From Clostridia bacterium (lineage in GTDB: Bacteria > Bacillota > DSM-521 > Neomoorellales > SLTJ01): a stretch of 38,828 bases of DNA. Shown piece by piece: positions 1 through 7,765 of this stretch. Each line of letters starts with the position of its first letter. The first letter of the stretch is position 1. The stretch covers positions 1-38,828 of the forward strand of contig SLTJ01000034.1 of NCBI GenBank assembly GCA_004347685.1, written 5' to 3'. Made by a program: the position numbers and the translations under genes. Under the pieces are notes generated by a model. The model was not told the DNA's origin and did no database searches. It saw only the letters and a list, made by a program, of their open reading frames with translations.

Positions 1-214
1 CGTTGACCGCTTCTACCCATACCGCCAAGGTCTCACCTACCTGCTTCGTAGTGGGGTCTATCGGCGTGGCAGTCGCGGCCAGCCCGCTGTATGCCTTGAC
101 CGTGACCTTCTCCACCGCCGCCGCGTCTGCGGCTACGGCCGGCACGGGGATGAAAGCGGCCAGCAGGGCAATGACCATCACTAATGATAAGAAACGCGAC
201 TTCCTAAGCTCCAT
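1..214 (-). CDS. Exported protein of unknown function, N-terminal part only
   Basis: This is the first 71 codons of a minus-strand gene that runs off the left edge of the window. The ATG at 214 follows a strong SD (GGAGAGGTGA) with 9 bases between. The predicted N-terminus is a classical signal peptide: a charged start (MELRKSR), a hydrophobic core (about residues 8-25), then a cleavage-like PAVAA near residue 29. The mature start reads KVTVKAYSGLAATATPID and looks like the first strand of an extracellular beta-sandwich repeat, but no family can be named from this much. The SD block is almost the same as that of the cohesin/dockerin gene at 490-4638, so the two may be expressed alike. The function is unknown. 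Confidence 0.75.
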   Translation of the reverse strand, partial: MELRKSRFLSLVMVIALLAAFIPVPAVAADAAAVEKVTVKAYSGLAATATPIDPTTKQVGETLAVWVEAVN

Positions 215-348
215 AAATAACGCTCACCTCTCCCTGATTTGTCTCGGCTTTCCGCCAGAATAACCTTGTGCTGATCCGATTAACTCTATTGAGAAATTAG
301 CATGAGCCACCCCCTCCGCTCAGTGTGCAACCCTTCGCCCTAGGAGCA

Positions 349-388
349 GGACAAGGCAGGGAACACATTGCGGTTCCCCTGCCTGTCC
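349..388. terminator. Imperfect hairpin, possible weak terminator
   Basis: A stem pairs GGACA-AGGCAGG-GAAC with GTTCCCCTGCCTGTCC around a short loop, with one-base bulges. It is followed on the plus strand by only TTTT and has no T-run on the minus strand. It lies 100-140 bases beyond the stop codon of the cohesin/dockerin gene, so it could end that transcript weakly. The rest of the gap 215-489 shows nothing else I can support. Confidence 0.35.
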
Positions 389-489
389 CGCGCTTTTGCT
401 ATCCATACTAGCTAGAATCCTACCGCCAAGACTACTTACCGGTAACCATGTCAGCCCGGCAACACCTGCTCATGTGGGGAAACAGGTTG

Positions 490-3400
490 CTAATCCCCCT
501 CCTTCCGGTAGTTGGTGGCCAGGAGGGTAAGATCCTGGAGGTTAACCTTGCCGTCGGCGTTCAGGTCGGCCCTGGGGTCGAACCCCTCCTGGCCGGTTTC
601 GGTACGGTAGGCCGAAGCCAGCAGGGTCAGGTCCTGCAGGTTAACCCAGTTGTCACCGTTGATGTCGCCCACCAGCAAGGTGACGGGCTCGATCGTGTTA
701 TCGCCGGCGGCTACTTGTACAACAACCCTCCTGATCAGGTACTTTTCCTTAAAGAACTTCAGTTCCCGCGTCCCCTCGGGCACGTCGCTCAGGACGAAAT
801 TCCCGTTCGCGTCCGTGAGGGTGGCCAGGCGTCCGGACGGCGTATCCACGCTGACCTCTACGCCGCCATACTTCCCTGGATCGCGGCCCTGGAGGATTAC
901 CTGGCCGGTAACGGTGCCCCGGCCTGCCGCCTCACCCGTACCCACTGTCAGATTGAACCCCTTGGTGACCATCTCGTACACAGCATCGGTCACGCTCACC
1001 TCAAAGTTAAAGTTTCCTACCGTTGCCGGCGTGCCGTAGATGCAGCCGGCCACCGTGTCCAGCTCCAGGCCGTCGGGCAAGGACCCGCTCACCAGGGACC
1101 AGGTGTAGGGAGGCTCCCCGCCGGTGGCATCCAGAAGCTGGCTGTAAGACGAACCGACGGCGGCCTCCGGCAGCGAATCGGTGGCAATGGCCAGCGGCTG
1201 CTCCTCGGGCGGCTGGCCGACGTAGAACCACCAGGAGATGGAGCCGGAATCCCAGGAGATGTCGAACCTGTACTCGCCCGGAGCCAGCTCCGGCAGGGTG
1301 AGTTCGAGGTACTGCTCGACCGTATCTGTGACGACCGGGGCTACGTTGTCCCAGGCCTGGACAGGCGTGGCCGGGTCAGCTTCATTTACCAGGTTAACGT
1401 TGAAGCTCTTTCCTTCCAGGTTGATCCCGTAGAACTGCACCACCTGGCCCGACATACCGGGCAACAGATCCCATGGCTGCATGGTGTAAAACGCTGGCTG
1501 GTCGGTGAATTGTACCCAGAGCCCGGGCATGTACGGATCCGGATAGTGAATTTCCTGCACCGGCGATTCTACCACCAGGTTATACTCACCCGGCGGAATG
1601 GGCGCCTCTGCGTGCATGCTTGCCCGCAGGATGTTCTGCGCCGGCCATGAACTGCCGCTCTGCACCCGGTAGGTGCTGCCTTGAGCCTCACCGGTCCCCT
1701 GGGCGGCGTAAGAAGCAGCCCTGCCGGAAATCTTCTCCAGCCGGTACGGCGGCTCGTAAGAAGTGCTACCCGCGGCCTGCGCGGCCATGGGATTCACTAT
1801 CTCTACGCTGGTGCTCCGGGCCACCACCTGGCCCGGGTTTTGGCTCCAGGGCGGCGTGACCAACTTCACGGTGTAGTCGGCGTCGGAACTCAGGTTGTAC
1901 CCGGGGAGCTCTACTACGAAGTCGGTGACCCCGGCCTCATACCAGTACTGGTCCGGGTAGTCGAGGATGGCTCCGGAAGTGGCCTGCACCGGCCAGGGCA
2001 GGCTGAGAACTCCGTTTACTTCCAGCACCACCTCGTACGGCCGGCCGCCAGCCAGGCCGGGGCCAGCGTTAAGGACGGCTTGCACCCAGCCATCGCTGGA
2101 ACTACCGTCTTCCCACGTGCCTACCCAGACTTCGGTAGACTCGGCTACCACGGCTCCAAGGCCGTCAGGAGTAGCCTCCCGCACCAGCACCCGCACCTGG
2201 GCCGGGTCGAGGGAGATATTGGCCGCGTCCATCCACACGGCAAGCTCAGAAGTGCCGGCTGGGAACATATGGGGCCCGAGCCAGTAGATGTGGGGATCGC
2301 CTATCACCAGCAAGGCTAGCTTGAAACTCCGGGTTTCTTCATTCTGGGTGACGTCCAGCACGATCTCATACTTACCGCTGGCCAGGCCTGCCGGGAGGCC
2401 GTAGCTAACTTCACCAAAGGTCGGGCCATGGCTGGTATAGGCGAGCAGGCTGGGATCCAGTGTGACTTCCTGCCCCGGCCCTACCGGCACCAGCCGCACC
2501 GCCAGGTCTGGCTGGGAGACCTCCAGGTTGCCTATGTACGCCCACCCGCTTATGCCGGCAGGGTCATATTCTGCCGGCAGCACCAGGGGATTCCACGGAC
2601 CGGGATAACCCGGCTCCACGTAGGTGCCCACGTGGGTGACTTCAAAGAACACGGTCGCCAGAAGCTGCCCGGCTACCGACACCTCGATTGTGTAGTACCC
2701 AGCCTTCAGACCGCCGGGGATGACGGCGCTGATCTGGTCGTCCTGCACCGCAATCACTTGCGCTTCCTTCACCAGGAGCGCGTCCGGCGGCAGGTAGTAT
2801 TGGTTTTCCCGCACCTTCACCGTCACCTGGCCGACGTCAGTGCCGAAGCCCTGGCCGTGGATGGTGATGGGGATGTCCTGGTCGGTTTCGGGCACTGTAC
2901 CCGGCTCTACCCAGAACCCTGGGGGCGGCGGCGTAGAATAAACCACCAATTCCAGGTCCCGCGTGGCCGTGGACCCGGCATTATCGGTTACCTGTACCGT
3001 GAAACCGAAGGTTCCTGCGGCTACCGGCGTGCCGTGGATGCGGCCTACCGTGTCCATCTCCAGGCCGTCGGGCAAGAACCCGCTCACCAGGGACCAGGTG
3101 TAGGGTGGCTCCCCGCCGGTGGCATACAGAAGCTGGCTGTAAGGCGAACTGACGGCGGCCTCCGGCAACCAGTCGGTGGCAATGGCTACCGGCGGAGGCG
3201 TTTCAACCACCTGCACCAGGGCGTCCCGGCCCAGGTAAGCCACGAAAGCCTCTACCATGACTGTTTCTGGATTGTTATCATCGTCAACCAAAGTGGCCAG
3301 CTTTACCAAGGCCGTGGCTCCGTCCAGCGTCAGGTCACCCGGACCGCCGCTACTGGTGAACCGGATGGGCAACTGCGGCCCCTGGGAAAGGTCAACATTA

Positions 3401-4638
3401 TCCTTCACTCGAAAAGTAACTTCTACCAGGCTCTCGCCATCAGGGGCCGCCGGTATGCCGGAAGTTTCCTGGCCCAGTAGCGTGACGGCATAGCTTAACA
3501 GGCCCTGGGTGTTAATATCCGGGTCGAGACTGCCGTCCCCCAGCCAGGGGCTGACCGGAATAGCGTATCCGGCCGGGTCCAGGCCGCTGAAGAGAGAGCC
3601 CTGGTTCACGTAAACGACTTCCACCACGGCGGGGTCAAACTTGAAGTCCAGGGAAGCGCCGTAGAGGGCCGGGACACTTCCGACCATGAAGTCCAGGTTG
3701 AAGGTTTCGCCCGGCGTCACGCTCCAGGCATCCGGCCCGGTCTGGGTCGCGTCGCTCTGCACCCAGACCTCCGGCGGGGGTAGAGGGGTGGGAAAATCCA
3801 ACGCCACGTTATAGATTTGCAGTTCGTCGTAGGCGCCGGTCATGGTGTGGGGGCCGTAGGGCCAGTAGCTCTCCCCCCAAAATTCCCAAGGCGCCTGGCC
3901 GAGGAAAAAGGGCTCACTGCTGTTCAAAGAGGCGTTATAACTGCTTTCGGCCACCTTTTGCCCGTCAACGGCAACAGCGATCTTACCCGTGGTTCCGCTC
4001 CAGGTGACGGCGATGTCGTACCAGTGATCAGAAAGCCACCGGCACCCTTCTGGGGTAGACCAGGTGGCGTTAGACCAGCCGGAGTCGCTCCAGGTGCCAA
4101 AACTCAGGGAAGTGGCCAAGACGCCAGGCTCAGGGCTAAATCCAAGCCACAAGCCAGAGGCGCCGGAGAAGGCCCCAGCCCAGCCTACCGTATCCAGGAG
4201 AAAACCACCAAGCGGCGTTGGGAAACTCCCATAACCGGTCCAGCCTTCGTGGGGCGTCTGATAGCTCTCGTAAAGATTGGCATCGGGTTTCCACCAGAAA
4301 CGGATAGTACCTTCGGTGGGGTTCAACAGGCTGCCGTTATACCCTATGTAACTGGTATCCCCGTCCAGGTGGGCGGCGCTGCCTTCCTTCCCGTCCACCC
4401 AGCTTACTCCATAAACTGCACTGCTCAAGGTCTGCCCGAAGTGGGGGCTGGTGACGGCCCCCGTATTTGCCGCCCCGTCTAGCGAGTCAACAAAGGTCGG
4501 TGCCGGCGGCGGGGACCCTTCTCCACCCTCCCCGGCCAGGGCCGGGGGAGCGGCCGGTACCAGTATGCTCAGCAGCATAATGAGTGCGGAAATAACCGCC
4601 AGACTGCCATGCCTCATTTTGGTCATTCTCATTGCCAA
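490..4638 (-). CDS. Large secreted protein with LamG-like, cohesin-like, Ig-like and dockerin domains
   Basis: A 1382-residue exported protein. Residues 1-36 are a signal peptide ending in PPALAG. Residues 45-283 resemble a LamG/concanavalin-like sandwich. Residues 290-470 resemble a cohesin (VTPGETFNLDF, LDFKFDPAVVEVV, LVEVTFRVKD). Residues 483-567 and 1148-1233 are two near-identical putative Ig (He_PIG) modules with GGEPPYTWSLVSG. Residues 575-668 resemble an IPT/TIG fold, followed by further beta-rich repeats. Residues 1240-1322 resemble a carboxypeptidase-regulatory domain. Residues 1323-1382 are a dockerin with two calcium loops (GDINGDNWVNLQDL and DLNADGKVNLQDL). The start is TTG at 4638, 8 bases after GGAGAGGTG; an ATG two codons in is the alternative. 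Carrying both a cohesin and a dockerin suggests self-assembly or a link to the dockerin protease next door, but binding is inference. No catalytic domain is visible. A CRP-like site and promoter lie upstream. Confidence 0.93.
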   Translation of the reverse strand: MAMRMTKMRHGSLAVISALIMLLSILVPAAPPALAGEGGEGSPPPAPTFVDSLDGAANTGAVTSPHFGQTLSSAVYGVSWVDGKEGSAAHLDGDTSYIGYNGSLLNPTEGTIRFWWKPDANLYESYQTPHEGWTGYGSFPTPLGGFLLDTVGWAGAFSGASGLWLGFSPEPGVLATSLSFGTWSDSGWSNATWSTPEGCRWLSDHWYDIAVTWSGTTGKIAVAVDGQKVAESSYNASLNSSEPFFLGQAPWEFWGESYWPYGPHTMTGAYDELQIYNVALDFPTPLPPPEVWVQSDATQTGPDAWSVTPGETFNLDFMVGSVPALYGASLDFKFDPAVVEVVYVNQGSLFSGLDPAGYAIPVSPWLGDGSLDPDINTQGLLSYAVTLLGQETSGIPAAPDGESLVEVTFRVKDNVDLSQGPQLPIRFTSSGGPGDLTLDGATALVKLATLVDDDNNPETVMVEAFVAYLGRDALVQVVETPPPVAIATDWLPEAAVSSPYSQLLYATGGEPPYTWSLVSGFLPDGLEMDTVGRIHGTPVAAGTFGFTVQVTDNAGSTATRDLELVVYSTPPPPGFWVEPGTVPETDQDIPITIHGQGFGTDVGQVTVKVRENQYYLPPDALLVKEAQVIAVQDDQISAVIPGGLKAGYYTIEVSVAGQLLATVFFEVTHVGTYVEPGYPGPWNPLVLPAEYDPAGISGWAYIGNLEVSQPDLAVRLVPVGPGQEVTLDPSLLAYTSHGPTFGEVSYGLPAGLASGKYEIVLDVTQNEETRSFKLALLVIGDPHIYWLGPHMFPAGTSELAVWMDAANISLDPAQVRVLVREATPDGLGAVVAESTEVWVGTWEDGSSSDGWVQAVLNAGPGLAGGRPYEVVLEVNGVLSLPWPVQATSGAILDYPDQYWYEAGVTDFVVELPGYNLSSDADYTVKLVTPPWSQNPGQVVARSTSVEIVNPMAAQAAGSTSYEPPYRLEKISGRAASYAAQGTGEAQGSTYRVQSGSSWPAQNILRASMHAEAPIPPGEYNLVVESPVQEIHYPDPYMPGLWVQFTDQPAFYTMQPWDLLPGMSGQVVQFYGINLEGKSFNVNLVNEADPATPVQAWDNVAPVVTDTVEQYLELTLPELAPGEYRFDISWDSGSISWWFYVGQPPEEQPLAIATDSLPEAAVGSSYSQLLDATGGEPPYTWSLVSGSLPDGLELDTVAGCIYGTPATVGNFNFEVSVTDAVYEMVTKGFNLTVGTGEAAGRGTVTGQVILQGRDPGKYGGVEVSVDTPSGRLATLTDANGNFVLSDVPEGTRELKFFKEKYLIRRVVVQVAAGDNTIEPVTLLVGDINGDNWVNLQDLTLLASAYRTETGQEGFDPRADLNADGKVNLQDLTLLATNYRKEGD
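1040..1197. repeat. Repeated Ig-module segment, copy 2
   Basis: This segment encodes the second He_PIG-like module and is nearly identical at DNA level to 3010-3192. Shared runs include the parts coding for LPEAAV, GGEPPYTWSLVSG and LPDGLE. Such low divergence inside one gene points to recent duplication or gene conversion. Confidence 0.8.
3010..3192. repeat. Repeated Ig-module segment, copy 1
   Basis: This is the partner of 1040-1197 and encodes the first He_PIG-like module. The copies differ mainly by scattered substitutions and by one extra codon in copy 2 near its cysteine (VAGCIYGTP against VGRIHGTP). Confidence 0.8.
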
Positions 4639-4854
4639 TCGAATTTCACCTCTCCACTAACCAAAATGTTAGGGCCGCGGCCCCGCCCCGGCGTATGGCC
4701 ATAGCCCCTCATCCCAGGTCAAGCTGACTAATGTCGCCTACAGCCACCCCCCAGGTAATCATCAGCGACAGCGCTACGCATACCATTTGCGGAAGCCACC
4801 CACACCACAACTTCGAGCAACAATGACAAGAATCTGCCGCTACACCCTGCTGCG

Positions 4855-4897
4855 ATTATAAGCCCCAATTCCGCCTCATAGTGTGATGGCCATCACC
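4855..4897 (-). promoter_or_regulatory. Class II CRP-type promoter of the cohesin/dockerin gene
   Basis: On the minus strand a perfect TATAAT lies at 4860-4855, giving a predicted transcription start near 4848. No good -35 box exists 17 bases upstream. Instead the palindrome TGTGA-TGGCCA-TCACC occupies 4882-4897, with a perfect 14-bp core (GTGATGGCCATCAC). Its centre at 4889.5 is 41.5 bases above the predicted start, the classical position for activation by CRP bound over the -35 region. The leader to the TTG start at 4638 would be about 210 bases. The remainder of the 4639-5142 gap holds no other feature I recognise. Confidence 0.65.
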
Positions 4898-5142
4898 CTA
4901 GCCAAATTTTAATCGGCGGTTGAAAATACTGCCTTAACCCCTCATTGGCTGAGGGCGCGGCTAAAGCGGAAGGCCACCCGGGACAAGTGTTGAAAAATCC
5001 TCCACGGCAAGGGCCCGGAAAAAGCTCCGTCTGGCTCAAGAATTCTCTCATGGCGTAATCAGTTCCCCTGACCCTTCTTTAAAAGTCTCCGGGTAAACGC
5101 CCAGGGCGCCCCGGCTACCACCGACAGACGGGTGACAAGGGG

Positions 5143-6489
5143 CTACCTGGTGCCATACCACTCGGCTACCAGACGCAGGTCACCCAGGGTGATCTCGCCG
5201 TCGCCGTCCAGATCCAGGGATGACTCGTATCCCGGTTCCCCAGGACGCCGGCCGTAAATCCCGGCCACCCGCACCAGGTCGTAGAGATCCACCAGACCGT
5301 CGCCATTGACATCTTCCCGCCCGGCCATTTCACCATGGTAACTGAGAACCTTCCAGGCGTCTACCTCCCCATGGCCGCTGATCTCGTCCCACCCGGCGGC
5401 CCCCACGTCCGTCGTGCCCGTCTGCAGTCGCTGGCGCACCTGCTCCGGCGCCAGCCAGGTCTCCCTGGACCGCAGCAAGGCGGTTATTCCCGAAACGTAC
5501 CCCGCAGCGTAAGAGGTGCCGCTGCCCAGAGCCGTTCCCCCGCCCAACCTCAGGCCGTGGACGCCGATCCCGGGAGCCACCACGTCAAGCCCGGCACCCC
5601 GGTTGGATTTCACCCATACACTGCCGTCCTGCTGAATGGCGCCTACGGCCACCACTTCCGGGATGGCTGCCGGATAAATCACCGGGCCGCCGTCATTACC
5701 GGCTGCCGCTACTACCACGACACCCTTCCCTTCTGCGTAGGCCACCGCTTCGGCCAGGGTTTGGGAATACTCGGCCCCCCCCAGGCTGAGGTTGATCACC
5801 CTGGCCCCCTGATCGGCGGCAAAGATTATCCCGGCGGCGATATCGCTGTCATAGCCGTAACCGTTACTATCCAGCACCTGCACCGGCAACAGCGTAACCT
5901 CCCAAGCCACCCCGGCCATGCCGATCCCGTTGTCGGTAAGGGCACCGATAATCCCGGCCACAAAGGTCCCGTGGCCAACCCCATCTTCAGGGAAGGCGTC
6001 ATCGTTAACGAAGTCGTACCCGGGAAGGAGCCGGCCAGCCAGGTCTTCATGCCCTGCGTCCACCCCGCTATCCACCACCGCCACCACCATCTCGCGGCTG
6101 CCCAAGGTAGCTTCCCAGGCTTGGGGCAGTTTCAGGCGGGCCAGCGCCCACTGCTGGCCGAACAAGGAGTCGTTGGGATATACTGCCAGGGCGCGGCGGG
6201 CATAATCCGGCTCCACATATTCTACCCGCTCGTCGCGCTGGAAGCGGGACAGCAGGCTGTCAACGCTTTCGGAGGGCCCCTTCGGCACTGGTACTACTCC
6301 CAGCCTAGCCAGTTGCCGCCCCGGGGCCCCGGCTGAAGGCAGGGCCGAGAGCGGCACCCGGCCGGGTTTATATTTGACAATGACCCCCCGCGCTTCTGCC
6401 GCCAGGGCAGAAAGAGGCGAAAGAAGCACCGCGGCCAGCAGGAGAATAATCACTAGGCACACCCGTGGCCCTGTTTTGTTGTTGGGCAT
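5143..6489 (-). CDS. Secreted subtilisin-like serine protease with C-terminal dockerin
   Basis: An S8-family protease of 448 residues from the ATG at 6489. The frame stays open upstream to 6663, but that extension has no signal peptide; a GTG at 6501 is also possible. A hydrophobic signal peptide ends near LSALAAEA. An I9-like propeptide follows (about residues 33-100, KYKPGRV through VEYVEPDY). The catalytic triad is complete: Asp140 (VVDSGVD), His173 (GHGTFVAG) and Ser326 (GTSYAAG), with the oxyanion Asn265 in AAGND. The last 60 residues are a dockerin with two calcium loops (DVNGDGLVDLYDL and DLDGDGEITLGDL). Proteases with dockerins are normally tethered to cohesins, and a cohesin-like domain lies in the next gene, so the two products may associate outside the cell. 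The partner is inferred, the protease activity is well supported. Confidence 0.93.
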   Translation of the reverse strand: MPNNKTGPRVCLVIILLLAAVLLSPLSALAAEARGVIVKYKPGRVPLSALPSAGAPGRQLARLGVVPVPKGPSESVDSLLSRFQRDERVEYVEPDYARRALAVYPNDSLFGQQWALARLKLPQAWEATLGSREMVVAVVDSGVDAGHEDLAGRLLPGYDFVNDDAFPEDGVGHGTFVAGIIGALTDNGIGMAGVAWEVTLLPVQVLDSNGYGYDSDIAAGIIFAADQGARVINLSLGGAEYSQTLAEAVAYAEGKGVVVVAAAGNDGGPVIYPAAIPEVVAVGAIQQDGSVWVKSNRGAGLDVVAPGIGVHGLRLGGGTALGSGTSYAAGYVSGITALLRSRETWLAPEQVRQRLQTGTTDVGAAGWDEISGHGEVDAWKVLSYHGEMAGREDVNGDGLVDLYDLVRVAGIYGRRPGEPGYESSLDLDGDGEITLGDLRLVAEWYGTR

Positions 6490-6744
6490 AATCAGTCGCA
6501 CCCCTGTCTCCTGTTGTTGGCCGGATGCGGCCGGCGGAGAGGCGCATCTGGCAAGTGTAACGCCCATGTAATCACACTGAAAGCCGGCCCCCAAGCTGAG
6601 CCCCGTACCCCGGGAGTTATTCTGCAGGTAAAGTTTTCTACACCTCACTTTGTTTTCCTGCAATGCTTATGAAAAAACATCCTGCCGGTAATATCAAATA
6701 CTTCTCAAATTTTCTATGACAACCGTTAGCGACTGCAAACTTTT

Positions 6745-7467
6745 TCAGGTTTGCTCCTCACCGGCGAGCAGAATGTCACCCATGGCAGCGCGGTTAACCA
6801 CCAGGCTGCCCCGCCGCGATTGAACCACCCCTCTCTTTTCCAGTTCGGCCATCACACGCGTCACCGTCTCGCGGGAAGTGCCGGCCATCCCTGCCAGTTC
6901 CTGATGGCTGAGGGGCAGGACTATGCGGTCCCGGCCCGGCTCCAGCAGGCTCAGCTCGGTAACCATGGCTACCATGGCGCGGATAATCCTGGCCCTGGTG
7001 TCACGAAAGGCCAAGTCCTGTATTTGCTCGTTCGCCTGGCGCAGGCGCTGGCTGAGAACCCGGCTTAAATTGAGGGCCACTTGGGGATATTTATCTAGCA
7101 GCCGGCGGAAATCGGCCTTCTCCATGACTAATAATTCAACCCGTCTCAGGCTCACGGCCCCGGCTGAGCGGGGGCTGTCATCCAAAAGCCCCATCTCTCC
7201 AAAGAAATCGCCCTCACCACAAACGTCGAGGATTTTTTCGCGCCCTTCCTCGGTAAGGCGGTAGATCTTCACCAGTCCGGACTTGATCATATAGAAGGCA
7301 TCAGCCGGAGCGTCTTCCAGGAAAATAGTTTCCTGGCGGCCGTAAGTTTTCTGCCGGCAGGCGCCAGCCCACTCCTCCAGGCCAGCCGGCTCAACACCCC
7401 GCAACAGATTTACCCGCGCCAGGAAGGCAACCGTCACCTCTCCCCACCCTCCGACTCCTGCCGCCAT
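6745..7467 (-). CDS. CRP/FNR-family transcriptional regulator (CRP-type DNA specificity)
   Basis: A 240-residue CRP-family protein. Residues 15-125 form the cyclic-nucleotide-binding beta roll with the phosphate cassette FGEMGLLDDSPRSA (Arg100, Ser101). Residues 126-155 form the dimer helix. Residues 186-215 are the helix-turn-helix, with recognition helix SRETVTRV. The R-E-x-x-x-R pattern matches E. coli CRP and predicts TGTGA half-sites; FNR has a different pattern. There are no N-terminal cysteines for an iron-sulfur cluster, so it is not FNR. The two C-helix residues that contact adenine in CRP (Thr-Ser) appear to be Ala-Asn here, so the ligand is less certain than the DNA site. The ATG at 7467 was chosen; a GTG at 7434 would trim the N-terminus. 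A predicted target site lies at 4882-4897 and a cyclase gene lies at 9736. Confidence 0.92.
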   Translation of the reverse strand: MAAGVGGWGEVTVAFLARVNLLRGVEPAGLEEWAGACRQKTYGRQETIFLEDAPADAFYMIKSGLVKIYRLTEEGREKILDVCGEGDFFGEMGLLDDSPRSAGAVSLRRVELLVMEKADFRRLLDKYPQVALNLSRVLSQRLRQANEQIQDLAFRDTRARIIRAMVAMVTELSLLEPGRDRIVLPLSHQELAGMAGTSRETVTRVMAELEKRGVVQSRRGSLVVNRAAMGDILLAGEEQT

Positions 7468-7508
7468 GGCCTTTCCAGCCGCTAGCTACAAATATGTACC
7501 TGGACTTT

Positions 7509-7537
7509 ATTATCCGGCCTCCCTTTCCCCTTGTCTA
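7509..7537 (-). promoter_or_regulatory. Predicted promoter of the CRP-family gene
   Basis: On the minus strand TAGACA (7537-7532) and GATAAT (7514-7509) are separated by 17 bases, each matching 5 of 6 sigma-A consensus positions. An inverted GGATGAT copy (7543-7537) touches the upstream edge of the -35 box. Confidence 0.55.
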
Positions 7538-7698
7538 TCATCCCCGGGCCGCTTCCAGGATGATCTTGCCGGCTTGGGGATGATATGAAAGTGATATGGG
7601 GGATGATGTGGGGATACTTTGCGAAAATTTAACCCCAACGAGGATGATGTTTCCTTTGGAAATTGTGCCGTGATATGGTATACTCAGTTCAGGATGAT
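7537..7698. repeat. GGATGAT repeat cluster in and around divergent promoters
   Basis: Five direct copies of GGATGAT start at 7558, 7578, 7601, 7642 and 7692, and one inverted copy (ATCATCC) lies at 7537. Two copies of a related GTGATATGG lie at 7591 and 7670. Spacings between direct copies are 20, 23, 41 and 50 bases, roughly whole helical turns for the first three. The cluster fills the space between the crp-type promoter and the LuxR-fusion promoter and reaches the predicted start of the latter. It looks like an operator array for an unidentified regulator, perhaps the LuxR fusion itself. Confidence 0.55.
7656..7684 (+). promoter_or_regulatory. Predicted promoter of the MFS-LuxR fusion gene
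   Basis: TTGGAA (7656-7661) and TATACT (7679-7684) are 17 bases apart, predicting transcription from about 7691. This excludes translation from the upstream open frame at 7619 and supports the GTG at 7766 or the ATG at 7790. Confidence 0.55.
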
Positions 7699-7765
7699 AC
7701 CTTTTGAGCACTTAAGGCCGTTAGCCACACTATCGTCTTGTGACGGCAAGGGAAGATCAAGCAAC

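Noticed and set aside
448-1650. Long plus-strand open frame of 400 codons opposite the cohesin/dockerin gene
   Set aside because: It is the antisense shadow of a clearly real GC-rich gene; the predicted protein has no fold-like pattern. The same holds for other long antisense frames such as 2428-3480, 14849-16159, 19160-20494 and 27902-28894.
6553-6579. AGTGTGA...TTACACT inverted repeat before the subtilase as a second CRP site
   Set aside because: The arms are 11 bases apart instead of the 6-base spacing of TGTGA sites and the repeat is imperfect; no promoter is placed to use it.
6690-6730. CodY box upstream of the subtilase (AATTTTCT run)
   Set aside because: Only the left half-site fits; the right half does not match the 15-bp consensus.
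6734-6753. GCAAAC/GTTTGC hairpin at the end of the crp-type gene as a terminator
   Set aside because: The stem is only six base pairs, includes the stop codon and has no T-run.
6745-7467. FNR-type oxygen sensor
   Set aside because: It lacks the N-terminal cysteine cluster and has Arg at the start of the recognition-helix motif (RETVTR), as in CRP.
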